A program made the translations under genes and the position numbers. DNA of 64,000 nucleotides from Bacteroidales bacterium (GTDB taxonomy: Bacteria > Bacteroidota > Bacteroidia > Bacteroidales > UBA932): the NCBI GenBank assembly GCA_024401695.1, contig JAKSKN010000001.1:372001-436000 (forward strand). The letters are read 5' to 3'. The notes beneath the pieces are model-generated. The model was not told the DNA's origin. It searched no databases and was given only the letters and a program-made list of their open reading frames with translations. Shown in pieces: positions 16,466 through 25,959 of the stretch; the stretch's first letter is position 1, and each line of letters begins with the position of its first letter.

Positions 16466-19213
16466 TTACAGGGTCCTCTTGATCTCAACGATGGTAAATG
16501 CCTCGATGATGTCGCCGTCCTTGATATCATTATATCCGGCGATAGACATACCGCATTCCTTGCCGGCAGGGACCTCCTTCACCTGATCCTTGACGATCTG
16601 GAGGGAGCCGAGCTCGCCCGTATAGACAACGATGCCGTCGCGGATAAGGCGCACCTTCGACTTCTGCACCATCTTGCCATCCCTGACAAGACATCCGGCG
16701 ATAGTGCCGACCTTGCTGATGCGGAAGGTCTGCTTGACCTCTGCAGTAGCAATGACCTCCTCCTTCTTCTCCGGTTCGAGCATACCCTCGATACCATCCT
16801 TGACTTCATTGATACAGTCGTAGATAACGGAGTAGAGGCGGATTTCAATACCTTCGCGGTCGGCAGCCTTGCGGGCTTCAACCGTAGGACGCACCTGGAA
16901 TCCTATGATAACGGCGTCTGATGCTTCTGCGAGCAGCACGTCTGACTCGGAGATGCCACCAACGGCCTTGTGGATGACATTGACCTTGACTTCCTCGGTG
17001 GAGAGCTTGATCAAAGAGTCGGACAGGGCCTCGACAGAACCGTCCACATCGCCCTTGACGATGACGTTGAGTTCCTTGAAATTGCCGATAGCGATACGGC
17101 GGCCGATCTCTTCGAGGGTCATATGCTTCTGGGTCTTGATGCCCTGAATGCGGATGAGCTGCTCGCGCTTGTTCGCGATGCTCTTGGCCTCCTTTTCATC
17201 GGAGAGGACGTTGAACTTCTCACCGGCGGCAGGAGCTCCGTTTAGACCGAGGACTGATACAGGAGTAGACGGGCCGGCTTCGTTCACCTTCTGGCCGCGC
17301 TCGTTGAACATTGACTTCACACGTCCGTAGAAGCTTCCGCAGAGCATAATGTCTCCAACCTTGAGTGTTCCTTCCTGGACGAGGACGGTAGCCAGATAGC
17401 CACGACCCTTGTCGAGGGACGACTCTATGACGGCGCCGACGGCATTCTTGTCAGGATTGGCCTTGAGTTCGAGAAGGTCGGTCTCGAGAAGGACTTTCTC
17501 AAGCAGCTTGTCGACATTGAGTCCCTTCTTGGCAGAGATTTCCTGGCACTGATACTTGCCGCCCCAGTCCTCGACGAGGATATTCATCTCGGACAGCTGA
17601 CGACGTATCTTGTCGGGATCGGCGCCCTGCTTGTCAATCTTGTTGATGGCGAACACCATAGGTACGTTTGCGGCCTGGGCGTGGTTGATAGCCTCGATTG
17701 TCTGAGGCATCACGGCGTCGTCCGCAGCGACTATGATGATGGCAAGGTCGGTGAGCTGGGCACCGCGGGCACGCATAGCCGTGAAAGCTTCGTGGCCAGG
17801 GGTATCCAGGAAAGTGATATGACGTCCGTCAGGAAGCTTGACATTGTATGCACCGATGTGCTGTGTGATACCGCCGGCTTCTCCTGCGATGACGTTTGAC
17901 TTGCGTATGTAGTCGAGGAGAGAGGTCTTGCCGTGGTCTACGTGACCCATTACGGTGATGATAGGAGGTCTTTCGACGAGGTCTTCCGGCTTGTCCGGCT
18001 GCTCGTTGGAATTTATTTCCTCCGAAATCTCCGCAGTGACGAATTCGACATTGTATCCGAATTCCTCGGCTACAAGGACAAGCGTTTCCGCATCGAGGCG
18101 CTGGTTGATGGAAACCATCAGACCAAGGCTCATACAGGCGCCGATCACCTTGACCACAGGAGTGTTGCCCATAAGGGTCGCAAGGTCATTGACCGTAACG
18201 AACTCGGTGACCTTGAGTGTCTTCTGTTCTGCGGCAGCCTCGGCAATCTCTTCCTGAGTACGCTGTGCGGCAAGTTCGCGCTTCTCCTTGCGGTACTTCG
18301 CACCGAAATTATTCTTCTTGCCTTCGTTCATCTTGGCGTAGGTTTCCTTGACCTGCTTCTGGATCTCCTTCTGGAGTTCCTCCTGCTCGGCCTCGGACAG
18401 TGCAGGCTTGAAGCGGTCGCGGTCACGGCGGCGGCCCTTGCCCTCGTTCTGCTGCTTCTGCTGGGCATTGTTGTCACGCTTGCCGGCGTTGCGGTCGATA
18501 TTCTCGCCCGCCTTGGCAACGTCAACCTTCTGAGTGCCCTTGCTGATGCGCTCACGCTTCTTGGCAGGCTTGCGCTCAAACTGGCTGAGATCCACCTTGC
18601 CGACGACCTTGAACGGAGACACATCCGCCGGTTTCGGCTTTTCCGGCTCTACTGCTGGGGTTGGGGCAGCTTCCGGCTCGGGCTCCGGCTCATTTTCAGA
18701 CTCGCTTTCAGCAATCGGTTCCGGCTCTGCAACTGGCTCCGGTTCAGGTTCTTCGACCGGTTCCGGCTCTGCAACAGGCTCCGGTTCCGACTCTGCGACG
18801 GGTTCCGGCTCAGGCTCTGCAACAGGCTCCGGACTCACTACAGGCTCAGGCTCTGCGACAGGTTCCGGCTCAGGCTCTGCGACGACAGGCTCTTCCTTCT
18901 TTGAATTGATGAAAGTATTGCTCTTGATGATTGTCTCCCTCGCCGGCTCAAACTCCTCCTCTTCATCCGAAGGCTTCTGCTTGCGACCGGTCTTTTCAAG
19001 GATTTCCGTCATCTTGATGTCAACCTTCTCGGCGGCACGTTTTGCCTCGAGATCCTTGCCGAACTGTTTTTCTATAGCGGGAAGATATTCTTCCGAAACT
19101 TTGGCATTCGGGTTCTCATCGACTTCAGCGCCCTGATTCTGGAGAAAATTCACAAGGTCGCTGAGTCCGATATTGAACTGCCTCAATAATTTGCTTATTC
19201 TGATTTCTGCCAT
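16466..19213 (-). CDS. infB: Translation initiation factor IF-2
   Basis: 915 aa. It is the GTPase that brings fMet-tRNA to the 30S subunit and promotes subunit joining. An IF2_N module lies at residues 1-50 and a second N-domain at about 330-395. The GTPase domain has [13 protein letters not shown] (G1), DTPGHEAF (G3) and NKIDK (G4), followed by domains II-IV. Residues about 107-196 are a Glu-Pro-Val-Ala repeat linker (EPEPVA units), followed by a Lys/Arg-rich segment. Such linkers vary between species, but this one is notably regular. It is third in rimP-nusA-infB, 22 nt after nusA. Confidence 0.97.
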   Translation of the reverse strand: MAEIRISKLLRQFNIGLSDLVNFLQNQGAEVDENPNAKVSEEYLPAIEKQFGKDLEAKRAAEKVDIKMTEILEKTGRKQKPSDEEEEFEPARETIIKSNTFINSKKEEPVVAEPEPEPVAEPEPVVSPEPVAEPEPEPVAESEPEPVAEPEPVEEPEPEPVAEPEPIAESESENEPEPEPEAAPTPAVEPEKPKPADVSPFKVVGKVDLSQFERKPAKKRERISKGTQKVDVAKAGENIDRNAGKRDNNAQQKQQNEGKGRRRDRDRFKPALSEAEQEELQKEIQKQVKETYAKMNEGKKNNFGAKYRKEKRELAAQRTQEEIAEAAAEQKTLKVTEFVTVNDLATLMGNTPVVKVIGACMSLGLMVSINQRLDAETLVLVAEEFGYNVEFVTAEISEEINSNEQPDKPEDLVERPPIITVMGHVDHGKTSLLDYIRKSNVIAGEAGGITQHIGAYNVKLPDGRHITFLDTPGHEAFTAMRARGAQLTDLAIIIVAADDAVMPQTIEAINHAQAANVPMVFAINKIDKQGADPDKIRRQLSEMNILVEDWGGKYQCQEISAKKGLNVDKLLEKVLLETDLLELKANPDKNAVGAVIESSLDKGRGYLATVLVQEGTLKVGDIMLCGSFYGRVKSMFNERGQKVNEAGPSTPVSVLGLNGAPAAGEKFNVLSDEKEAKSIANKREQLIRIQGIKTQKHMTLEEIGRRIAIGNFKELNVIVKGDVDGSVEALSDSLIKLSTEEVKVNVIHKAVGGISESDVLLAEASDAVIIGFQVRPTVEARKAADREGIEIRLYSVIYDCINEVKDGIEGMLEPEKKEEVIATAEVKQTFRISKVGTIAGCLVRDGKMVQKSKVRLIRDGIVVYTGELGSLQIVKDQVKEVPAGKECGMSIAGYNDIKDGDIIEAFTIVEIKRTL
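18716..18877 (-). repeat. Degenerate 18-nt tandem repeats encoding the IF-2 Glu-Pro linker
   Basis: Plus-strand copies alternate GGTTCCGGCTC, AGGCTCTGC and GAC/AAC segments. They encode about nine imperfect EPEPVA units. The repeat length is a multiple of three, so copy changes keep the frame. Confidence 0.8.
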
Positions 19214-19235
19214 TAATTACCCCTTTAATGTTTCA

Positions 19236-20501
19236 TTAGTCTTCAAATTCCGCACGAAGGATATTGAATATCTCCTCTACGGTCTCATCCTCAAGGTCAG
19301 CGCGTTTTGCAATGTCCTCAGGAGTCTGTGCGAGCACGCTCTTCGCGGTGTCGCAGCCTATGCTTTCGAGTTTGTCGATTATCCACTGCTCGATCTCGTT
19401 TGAGAATTCGCTGAGCAATACGTCCTCCTCATCTGCATCCGCATCCTTTGCAAGCTCTCTCCATACCTCGATCTCACGGTCGACGAGCATACCTGCAAGC
19501 TTGATGTTCACACCGTGGCGGCCGATACCCTTGTTCACCTGGTCCGGCTGCATAAAGACCTTGACCTTGTCCTCAGGGCTCTGTCCCATATCGATGGAAG
19601 AGACGTGTGCAGGATTGAGGGCTCGCTGGATCATAAGGGTCGGATTGGATGTCCACTGGATGACATCGATATTCTCGTTGCGCAGCTCGCGGACAATGCC
19701 CATTATGCGGCCGCCCTTGACACCGATGCAGGCGCCGATAGGGTCGATGCGGTCATCATAGGACTCGACAGCGACCTTTGCACGCTCACCCGGCACGCGT
19801 ACGACCTTCTTCACGGTGATCAGGCCATCTGCGATCTCAGGGACTTCCTGCTCGAAAAGTCTCTCGAGGAACTCATTCGAAGTACGGCTGAGGGTGATAT
19901 ATGGAGTGGTATTGTTCTTCATCTCCACGCTCTTGATGATGGCGCGGACAGAATCGCTCTTCTTGAAGCGCTCGCCCTGGATCTGCTCGTTCTTAGGGAT
20001 ATGGAGCTCGTTGCCGTCCTCATCGAGGATAAGCACTTCCTTTGACCAGGTCTGGTAAACCTCTCCGCTGAAAAGCTCACCGACTTTCTCTGAATATTTC
20101 TTGAAGACGTTGGCCTTCTCGATATCCATTATGCGGCCCTGAAGGTTCTGGCGGATATTGAGGATGCCGCGGCGGCCGAATGCTGCGAGAGGGAGTTTCT
20201 TTGCGTACTGGTCGCCGATTTCGTAATCATCGTCGCCGCTTTCCGCCTTGACCTGCTCGAGTGTCATCTCCGCATTGGGATTTTCAACCTCCTCCACGAT
20301 TTCGAAGTTCTGATAGATTTCGCAAGTACCCTTGTCGACATTCACGATAACGTCGAAATTGTCGGCGGAACCGTAGGTCTTTGCAATCTGTGTAAGGAAC
20401 ACGTCCTTGAGCACACCCATCATCACAGGGCGGTCGATGTTCTTCTCTTCCTTGAAATCCTTGAAGGCATCAATGAGAGTGATTTGTTTTTCTTTTTCCA
20501 T
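19236..20501 (-). CDS. nusA: Transcription termination/antitermination protein NusA
   Basis: 421 aa. The N-terminal domain binds RNA polymerase. An S1 domain (about residues 135-200) is followed by two KH domains, with PIGACIGVKGGRIMGIVREL and KGIGRHGVNIKLAGML. A helix-hairpin-helix-like C-terminus (IGCDTAKSVLAQTPEDIAKR) is present. NusA controls pausing, termination and antitermination. It lies between rimP (9 nt) and infB (22 nt), the conserved order. Confidence 0.96.
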   Translation of the reverse strand: MEKEKQITLIDAFKDFKEEKNIDRPVMMGVLKDVFLTQIAKTYGSADNFDVIVNVDKGTCEIYQNFEIVEEVENPNAEMTLEQVKAESGDDDYEIGDQYAKKLPLAAFGRRGILNIRQNLQGRIMDIEKANVFKKYSEKVGELFSGEVYQTWSKEVLILDEDGNELHIPKNEQIQGERFKKSDSVRAIIKSVEMKNNTTPYITLSRTSNEFLERLFEQEVPEIADGLITVKKVVRVPGERAKVAVESYDDRIDPIGACIGVKGGRIMGIVRELRNENIDVIQWTSNPTLMIQRALNPAHVSSIDMGQSPEDKVKVFMQPDQVNKGIGRHGVNIKLAGMLVDREIEVWRELAKDADADEEDVLLSEFSNEIEQWIIDKLESIGCDTAKSVLAQTPEDIAKRADLEDETVEEIFNILRAEFED

Positions 20502-20510
20502 TGGAGTTAT

Positions 20511-20783
20511 TTATTCATTTATTGATTTCAACATTTCGTCCGCCTCTGCGGCATCGATTCCCAGGGAACCGACGGTAAGGGAATAGTCTTCAACATTGCG
20601 GTCGAACGCAGCAAGGACCGCACGGTGCACGTACTCACAGTCCTGCAGGTCCACATCTCCATCCGGTTTGTCAATAGTTACGTCAAACACGTTGTCATCA
20701 TCGTCCCACTTGATTTCGACGAGCACACAGCCACGCTCCTGCGAAGCCGTTTCCACAATTTTCTGAAATTTTTCCTTATCCAT
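20511..20783 (-). CDS. rimP: Ribosome maturation factor RimP, short form lacking the C-terminal domain
   Basis: 90 aa from ATG 20783 (MDKEKFQKIVE); the 16 upstream in-frame codons are F-rich and non-conserved. It resembles the N-terminal domain of RimP (ETASQERGCVLVEIKW, DVTIDKPDGDVDLQDCEYVHRAV, SLTVGSLGID). The protein stops 13 residues after the VGSxGI motif. The C-terminal SH3-like domain, present in the roughly 150-aa family members, is missing. Only 9 nt separate it from nusA, so the domain is not encoded nearby. RimP helps 30S maturation. The identification rests on both sequence and the rimP-nusA-infB context. Confidence 0.85.
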   Translation of the reverse strand: MDKEKFQKIVETASQERGCVLVEIKWDDDDNVFDVTIDKPDGDVDLQDCEYVHRAVLAAFDRNVEDYSLTVGSLGIDAAEADEMLKSINE

Positions 20784-20836
20784 ATCAGTATAAAAAAAGA
20801 AGAAGACCTCCCGGCCTTCTATCTCGTTCACTGGTG

Positions 20837-20866
20837 CAAAGATAAGTATTTTATTTCAAATAGCAA
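20837..20866 (-). promoter_or_regulatory. Promoter of rimP-nusA-infB
   Basis: The minus strand has TTG (20864-20866), a 19-nt spacer and TATCTTTG (20837-20844). This gives a leader of about 45 nt before rimP. It lies within the 3' end of the WbqC-like gene region. Confidence 0.7.
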
Positions 20867-21429
20867 ATCGATTCCGGGCCCTCATTGAAAAGCAGGTCCA
20901 CAATGGACAGCCCCGGCACGAATCCGAACTTTTCCCTGAACACCTGCCAATATGGGCTTCCCTCATAAGCAGACGCCTTCTTGGGATGGATCTCGACGGT
21001 CGGCCCCTGATAGGTCACCGTCTCCTTCAGTTCCGGCTTGATGCCGAGCTTGCTGCAGAAGAATTCGATGAGGCGGAGGTTGAGCTCCCACAAGGTTTCC
21101 GGCCGCGAGTCAAGGATGGAGAACAGCTCATCCCTGTAATAGATGAAGAACGGGGAATTGAAATATGCCGATTCCATTGCGTATTCAGTCTGGGCCAGCC
21201 ACGGCGTTGAATAGTCGACGCGGACATCGGATATCTCCGTATGGAAAAGATCTTCTCCGTGAACCACGGGCACCCTGAGGTCAAGAGGCCCGTTTGCCGA
21301 AAGGATGCGGCAGCGGTTGCGCCAGCTCTGCTTCTGATAGCGTTCACGCGCTTCCAGAAAAATGACAGAGTTCTTCGCAAGTATGGCGAAGAACTCTATA
21401 GGAGGGAAATATGCCGTGGTCAGAATCAC
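20851..21429 (-). CDS. WbqC-like family protein
   Basis: 192 aa. The sequence begins ILTTAYFPPIEFFAILAK and contains ERYQKQSWRNRCRIL, with TEYAMESAYFNSPFFIYYRDEL, matching the WbqC family common in Bacteroidetes. Some WbqC members lie in O-antigen loci and are proposed to act in polysaccharide assembly; the biochemical role here is unknown. The start is a GTG overlapping the lpxA stop by 1 nt (TAGTG). It is the last gene of the lpx cluster, consistent with an envelope role. Confidence 0.85.
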   Translation of the reverse strand: MILTTAYFPPIEFFAILAKNSVIFLEARERYQKQSWRNRCRILSANGPLDLRVPVVHGEDLFHTEISDVRVDYSTPWLAQTEYAMESAYFNSPFFIYYRDELFSILDSRPETLWELNLRLIEFFCSKLGIKPELKETVTYQGPTVEIHPKKASAYEGSPYWQVFREKFGFVPGLSIVDLLFNEGPESICYLK

Positions 21430-22241
21430 TATTCGATTCCACCCTTTTCGTGAGAATCACTGCCACGGACGATTCCGCGCTTGGAATTCTTGATGAAGTC
21501 AAGGATGGTCCTCTTCTCGACCGAATCAGGGAACCCGGACTCAACCCTGTCGCAGGCATCTGCGAAATTGTATCCCTGATAATAAAGCATATCGTAAATA
21601 TCCTTTATGTTGCGGATGACATCGGAATCAAATCCACGGCGGCGGAGACCGACGAGGTTCACGCCGGCGAACACGATAGGAGAGCGTCCGCAAAGTGAAT
21701 ATGGCGGGATGTCCTTGTTGACTCCGGTACCGCCGCCGATCATGGCGTGAGTGCCGATCTTTGAGAACTGGTGCACCTTGGTGCCGCCGCCGATGATGGC
21801 CCAGTCATCAACGTCGGTTTCACCGGCGATACCGACGTAACTTACCAGGATGCAGTGGTTGCCAACACGGCAGTCGTGTGCGACGTGGACATAGCTCATT
21901 ATGAGGGTGTCGCTGCCTATCTTTGTAACGCCCTTGCCGCTGGCCTTGGTGCCGCGGTTGATTGTAGCGCATTCGCGGATATTGACGCGGTCCCCGATCT
22001 CCACGTAGGTCACTTCACCGTCAAACTTGAGGTCCTGAGGGATTGCTCCCACGACAGCACCGGGAAAGATACTGCAGTCCCTGCCTATCTTCACATACGG
22101 GAATATAGTTGCATGAGGGAGTATTTTCGTACCCTCGCCGATCTCAACGTTATCGTCGATGTAGGCGTATGGTCCGACCTCTACCGAGTCTGCCAGCTTC
22201 GCGCCAGGATGAACTGTGGCCAACGGATGAATCTTTGCCAT
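21429..22241 (-). CDS. lpxA: UDP-N-acetylglucosamine acyltransferase
   Basis: 270 aa. It catalyses the first step of lipid A synthesis, acylating UDP-GlcNAc from acyl-ACP. Left-handed beta-helix hexapeptide repeats fill the N-terminal two-thirds (VEIGEGTKILPHATIF, VGAIPQDLKF). The catalytic His lies in VHVAHDCRVGNHC. The helical C-terminus ends ...YQGYNFADACDRVE. It follows lpxC by 7 nt. Confidence 0.96.
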   Translation of the reverse strand: MAKIHPLATVHPGAKLADSVEVGPYAYIDDNVEIGEGTKILPHATIFPYVKIGRDCSIFPGAVVGAIPQDLKFDGEVTYVEIGDRVNIRECATINRGTKASGKGVTKIGSDTLIMSYVHVAHDCRVGNHCILVSYVGIAGETDVDDWAIIGGGTKVHQFSKIGTHAMIGGGTGVNKDIPPYSLCGRSPIVFAGVNLVGLRRRGFDSDVIRNIKDIYDMLYYQGYNFADACDRVESGFPDSVEKRTILDFIKNSKRGIVRGSDSHEKGGIE

Positions 22242-22248
22242 ATTGTCG

Positions 22249-23157
22249 TTATTTTTCTTTTGTTATCTTTTCTATTTTCTTCGCCATCCCGGTATTGATG
22301 GAATGACCGGGCTTGTATGCTATGACCTTTGCTTTCAGGAATCCGCCCGAAAGACGCAGGTCGCCTATAAGGTCGAGCAGTTTGTGGCGGCCGCACTCAT
22401 CGGGGAACCGGAGCGTGAGATTACTGAAATATCCCTCGGGGGTAACCTTCAGCTCAGGCTGGTTGAAACGGCGGGCCATACGGGCGATCTGTCTTTCCGA
22501 GACCGGCTTCTCCACCACCACAATCGCATTCTCAACGTCGCCTCCCTTGACAAGTCCAAGTGTGGCGAGCAGCTGGATTTCGTGAAAGAAGCAGAACGTA
22601 CGGCAAGGAGCGACCTCCACGGCATAATCATCATTTTCAAGGTCCAGAGTCACCGTCTGAATCCCGAGGACCTTCGAATTGAAATCGATCGTGACTTCAT
22701 ATTCCGGTCTGTCGGAAGGAACGATCCTGATATACGACCCCGTGCTCTCGTTCTTCAGCTCAATCTCCTTGTCAATCTCAATCCACCTGCGTTCCGAATC
22801 CTGCTCCTGCAGGCCGTCCTTCATAATGGCTTCAACGTATTGACGGGCGCTTCCATCAAGGATAGGCACCTCTTTGTTATCGATTTCAATACGGATATTG
22901 TCTATGCCGAGTCCGGTGATGGCGGACATCAGATGCTCGATTGTCGATACTGAAGCCTTGCCTTTGGAAATGGTGGTACTGCGGGATGTGGAGGAGACAT
23001 TGCCGGCGGCAGCCTGGACTTCAAGGCCAAGGTCGGTGCGGACAAAAACAACACCGGTATCATCCGGTGCCGGCGTGAGCGTCATATGGGAAAGACAACC
23101 GCTGTGAAGGCCCTTCCCTTCAAATGAATATGTCGTCTTGATTGTCCGCTGTTTCAT
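22249..23157 (-). CDS. lpxC: UDP-3-O-acyl-N-acetylglucosamine deacetylase (not fused to FabZ)
   Basis: 302 aa. This is the committed step of lipid A synthesis, a zinc deacetylase. Zinc ligands are His75 (STIEHLMSA), His258 and Asp262 (GRHKLLDLIGD); the catalytic His285 is in PGHSINT. In many Bacteroidetes LpxC carries a C-terminal FabZ dehydratase domain, giving about 460 aa. Here the gene ends right after the LpxC domain and no fabZ follows. A -7 element lies 7 nt upstream, in addition to likely read-through from lpxD. Confidence 0.96.
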   Translation of the reverse strand: MKQRTIKTTYSFEGKGLHSGCLSHMTLTPAPDDTGVVFVRTDLGLEVQAAAGNVSSTSRSTTISKGKASVSTIEHLMSAITGLGIDNIRIEIDNKEVPILDGSARQYVEAIMKDGLQEQDSERRWIEIDKEIELKNESTGSYIRIVPSDRPEYEVTIDFNSKVLGIQTVTLDLENDDYAVEVAPCRTFCFFHEIQLLATLGLVKGGDVENAIVVVEKPVSERQIARMARRFNQPELKVTPEGYFSNLTLRFPDECGRHKLLDLIGDLRLSGGFLKAKVIAYKPGHSINTGMAKKIEKITKEK

Positions 23158-23164
23158 CAGTCTG

Positions 23165-23172
23165 CAAAGATA
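23165..23172 (-). promoter_or_regulatory. -7 promoter element for lpxC
   Basis: The minus strand reads TATCTTTG 7 nt before the lpxC ATG, in the 34-nt gap after lpxD. It would give lpxC-lpxA-WbqC their own nearly leaderless transcript. Confidence 0.55.
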
Positions 23173-23191
23173 AGAATAATATTTGATTAGT

Positions 23192-24187
23192 CTATTCTTC
23201 CGCTGACTGTTTGAACTTGACGTACGCTCTCATAAACATCTTTAATGGGATTGCAGGCGAACCGAACAGAGTAGAGCCGGAGGCCTTGACACTGCCTATT
23301 ACTCCTGCCTGTGCACCTACCGTAGTGTGTTCGGCGATATTGAGATGGCCGGCCACACCGACCTGCCCGCCGAAAATACAGTTCCTGCCTATCTTGGTAG
23401 AGCCGGCGACACCCGTCTGGGCAGCCATCGCCGTATTCTCGCCGACGACCACGTTGTGCGCAATCTGGCAGAGGTTGTCGATCCTTACACCCTTTTCGAT
23501 GATGGTTGATTCCATCGGAGCCTTGTCTATCGTCGTATTGGAGCCGATCTCGACGTCATCACATATGATCACGTTGCCGACGTGCTCTATCTTCTTCCAG
23601 CTTCCGTCCGGCTGCGGCGCATTGCCGAAACCGTCATCGCCGATGATGCAACCCGCGTGCAGGATGACCCTGTCGCCTATCACCATCCCCGGAAAGATAT
23701 GGACTCCGGGATAAATGATACAGTTGCTGCCTATCACCGTACCCTCACCAATGGTGACATTGTCATAGATCCTGGTACAATCGCCGACCTTGCATTTCCT
23801 GCCTATGGTCACGAAATCACCGACCCAGACACGCTTGCCTATCTTCGCGCTGCAGGCGATACGGCAACGGCCGCGGTGACGGCGGAATGCCTTCTTCTGG
23901 GAAGCAACGTGGTCAAGCAGTTCCGCAAGCGCGGAATATGCGTTCTCAACCCTTATCAGAGTCGGAGTAACGGGAGACTTCGGTACAAAATCAGAATTGA
24001 CCAGCAGGATCGAGGCCCTGCTGGTATAGACATATTGTTCGTATTTGGGATTTGCGTAGAAGCACAGCTGGCCGGGCTTGCCGTGTTCAATTTTTGCAAA
24101 ACCGGTAACTTTTGAATCCGGATTGCCTTCAACGGTTCCGTGAAGGACATCAGCCAGCTGCCTTGCAGTAAATTCCATATCAGTCAT
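23192..24187 (-). CDS. lpxD: UDP-3-O-(acyl)-glucosamine N-acyltransferase
   Basis: 331 aa. It adds the second acyl chain in lipid A synthesis. The N-terminal uridine-binding domain (about residues 1-100: [18 protein letters not shown]) precedes hexapeptide beta-helix repeats ([32 protein letters not shown]). The catalytic His region is [14 protein letters not shown]. It is 8 nt downstream of the outer-membrane barrel gene. Confidence 0.96.
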   Translation of the reverse strand: MTDMEFTARQLADVLHGTVEGNPDSKVTGFAKIEHGKPGQLCFYANPKYEQYVYTSRASILLVNSDFVPKSPVTPTLIRVENAYSALAELLDHVASQKKAFRRHRGRCRIACSAKIGKRVWVGDFVTIGRKCKVGDCTRIYDNVTIGEGTVIGSNCIIYPGVHIFPGMVIGDRVILHAGCIIGDDGFGNAPQPDGSWKKIEHVGNVIICDDVEIGSNTTIDKAPMESTIIEKGVRIDNLCQIAHNVVVGENTAMAAQTGVAGSTKIGRNCIFGGQVGVAGHLNIAEHTTVGAQAGVIGSVKASGSTLFGSPAIPLKMFMRAYVKFKQSAEE

Positions 24188-24195
24188 TCAAGGGT

Positions 24196-25911
24196 TTAGA
24201 ACCTCCAGCCGAGGGTCAGTGAAACATTCCAGAGTGAGCGCTCCATTCTTGCTGCCGGAGCAAAGGCGGTAATCACATCACCCTGTGAGTCAAATGCATA
24301 GTAATTGTCATACAGGATGTATGAATCGGACGTGAAAGTGGTTTTCTTTGCCGCAAGGTCTGCAAAGAACGAACCGGCGGAAGAGTAACCCAGTCCGAAT
24401 GAGAAGAAGCTTGTCTTGTCTCCGGTGTATTTCTTGTCGGAGAGGCGTTCGCCGCCCCCGTGGTATTCATCGATAAGGCTCTCATAGTCTGAGACACCGA
24501 TCCAATAGCCGCTTGAATTCTTCCTCAGAAGGGAAGGATCCGTCGTGAATCCGTAGCCACCGCGAAGTGAGAAGCCTGCACCGACACGGATTTCGGCTCC
24601 GATACGGAGAGCGTGTGATACACCATAGAAATTGGATATTGCTTCATTTGTCAGGCCGAAGGTTGAATAAGCGGAGCCGACATTGTAGTCGCCGTGGCGT
24701 TCACGGAAACTCATTATGCTATAATCCGCCATCTCATAGTCCGCACTGATGAAACCAAGATTTCCAAGAGTGAGCGCGGCGCCGAAACTGAACTGGTACG
24801 GCGACCTGAGGCAATATGAATACTGACCGTCCGGACTCGCGGCAGAGCCGTTATTGTTGTTGTCGTATCTCACATTCGCGGTATAGTTCCAGAATTCATT
24901 GATGGCATACAGGGTAGGGCTCTGGAAGGTAAGGCCGAACCTGAGGAAGCTGACCGGACGGTAGATCAAGCCGAGCTTCGCATATATGCCGTTATAGTCG
25001 GCCGAATAGTTATATCCATACGAGGCGCTCTTGAAATAAGTCGAGTTGCCGCCTTCGAACTTGACAGGGAAACTGAGCGGATTCTCGGCAGCCTCATAGA
25101 CGTTGGAGGTGTATCTGTACCTCGATACAGGGATTCCCATCGTAACGCCAAAATACAGGTTGTCGTTGAAATTCATCGCCGTGTTGAGCAGGATGTCATT
25201 CTTGGTGCCGTAGTAGTATTCCTCGGAATTCTGGGAAAGATAATCAGGGACATACTTGATGTTGCGGCCCTGGCTGTCCTTGCCGTTAAGCTGATTGCCG
25301 CCGATATAGAAGTCGCGGAACATATTGCTGACCTGGCCTGATTTGTAGGCATTGGCAAGGTCCCAGCTCACGTGGTTGTCCCTTGTGTACGCATCAGTGG
25401 CAGCAAACCATTCTTCGGCTATGCCATCCATCCTGTACGCGAGGGACCCCAGCAGGGACGTCTTGTTGGTATGGCCTGACACACTGCTGAAATTCAGCGC
25501 ATTGTCAGTCTGTGTGCAGACGATGGAGAAAGACCATCCCTTGAGGCCGACGTCATCGCTGTTGAGCACGAACACGGCTCCGGCATTAGGCACATTGAAC
25601 TGTTTCTTGCTGGTCGACGCCACTGGGCCGAAGGCCATCTCACCTTCCGGCGAATAACTTGACCTGACAGAAGAGACGGCTACGCTCGGGGTAAGCGACA
25701 CCACGCTGTAGTTGAAGACCGCCGAACCGGCAGGATTCAGGACTATGGCACCGATATCTCCGCCAAGAGCGGTCATCGCATTGCCCAACGCCATCGAACG
25801 GGCTGTACCCGCATAGTTGGTCTTGCTGAAATTATATGCATCGAATGCTGTCTGGGCGCCTGCCGACATAACCGCCAGCATAAGCGCAACTGCTGTTGCT
25901 ATCTTTTTCAT
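24196..25911 (-). CDS. FadL/OmpP1-like outer-membrane beta-barrel protein
   Basis: 571 aa. The start at ATG 25911 precedes a signal peptide (KKIATAVALMLAVMSAGAQ); nine upstream in-frame codons are ignored. The N-terminus SMALGNAMTALGGDIGAIVLNPAGSA resembles the FadL/OmpP1 hatch region, where NPA is typical. The rest has alternating aromatic beta-strands, ending in ...NVSLTLGWRF with a terminal Phe as in outer-membrane proteins. It probably transports hydrophobic compounds, but the substrate is unknown. It lies directly upstream of lpxD. Confidence 0.8.
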   Translation of the reverse strand: MKKIATAVALMLAVMSAGAQTAFDAYNFSKTNYAGTARSMALGNAMTALGGDIGAIVLNPAGSAVFNYSVVSLTPSVAVSSVRSSYSPEGEMAFGPVASTSKKQFNVPNAGAVFVLNSDDVGLKGWSFSIVCTQTDNALNFSSVSGHTNKTSLLGSLAYRMDGIAEEWFAATDAYTRDNHVSWDLANAYKSGQVSNMFRDFYIGGNQLNGKDSQGRNIKYVPDYLSQNSEEYYYGTKNDILLNTAMNFNDNLYFGVTMGIPVSRYRYTSNVYEAAENPLSFPVKFEGGNSTYFKSASYGYNYSADYNGIYAKLGLIYRPVSFLRFGLTFQSPTLYAINEFWNYTANVRYDNNNNGSAASPDGQYSYCLRSPYQFSFGAALTLGNLGFISADYEMADYSIMSFRERHGDYNVGSAYSTFGLTNEAISNFYGVSHALRIGAEIRVGAGFSLRGGYGFTTDPSLLRKNSSGYWIGVSDYESLIDEYHGGGERLSDKKYTGDKTSFFSFGLGYSSAGSFFADLAAKKTTFTSDSYILYDNYYAFDSQGDVITAFAPAARMERSLWNVSLTLGWRF

Positions 25912-25959
25912 AATTTGGATCTGTTGGATGAATGACACGGATTGGAGCGGATGCCTGAA

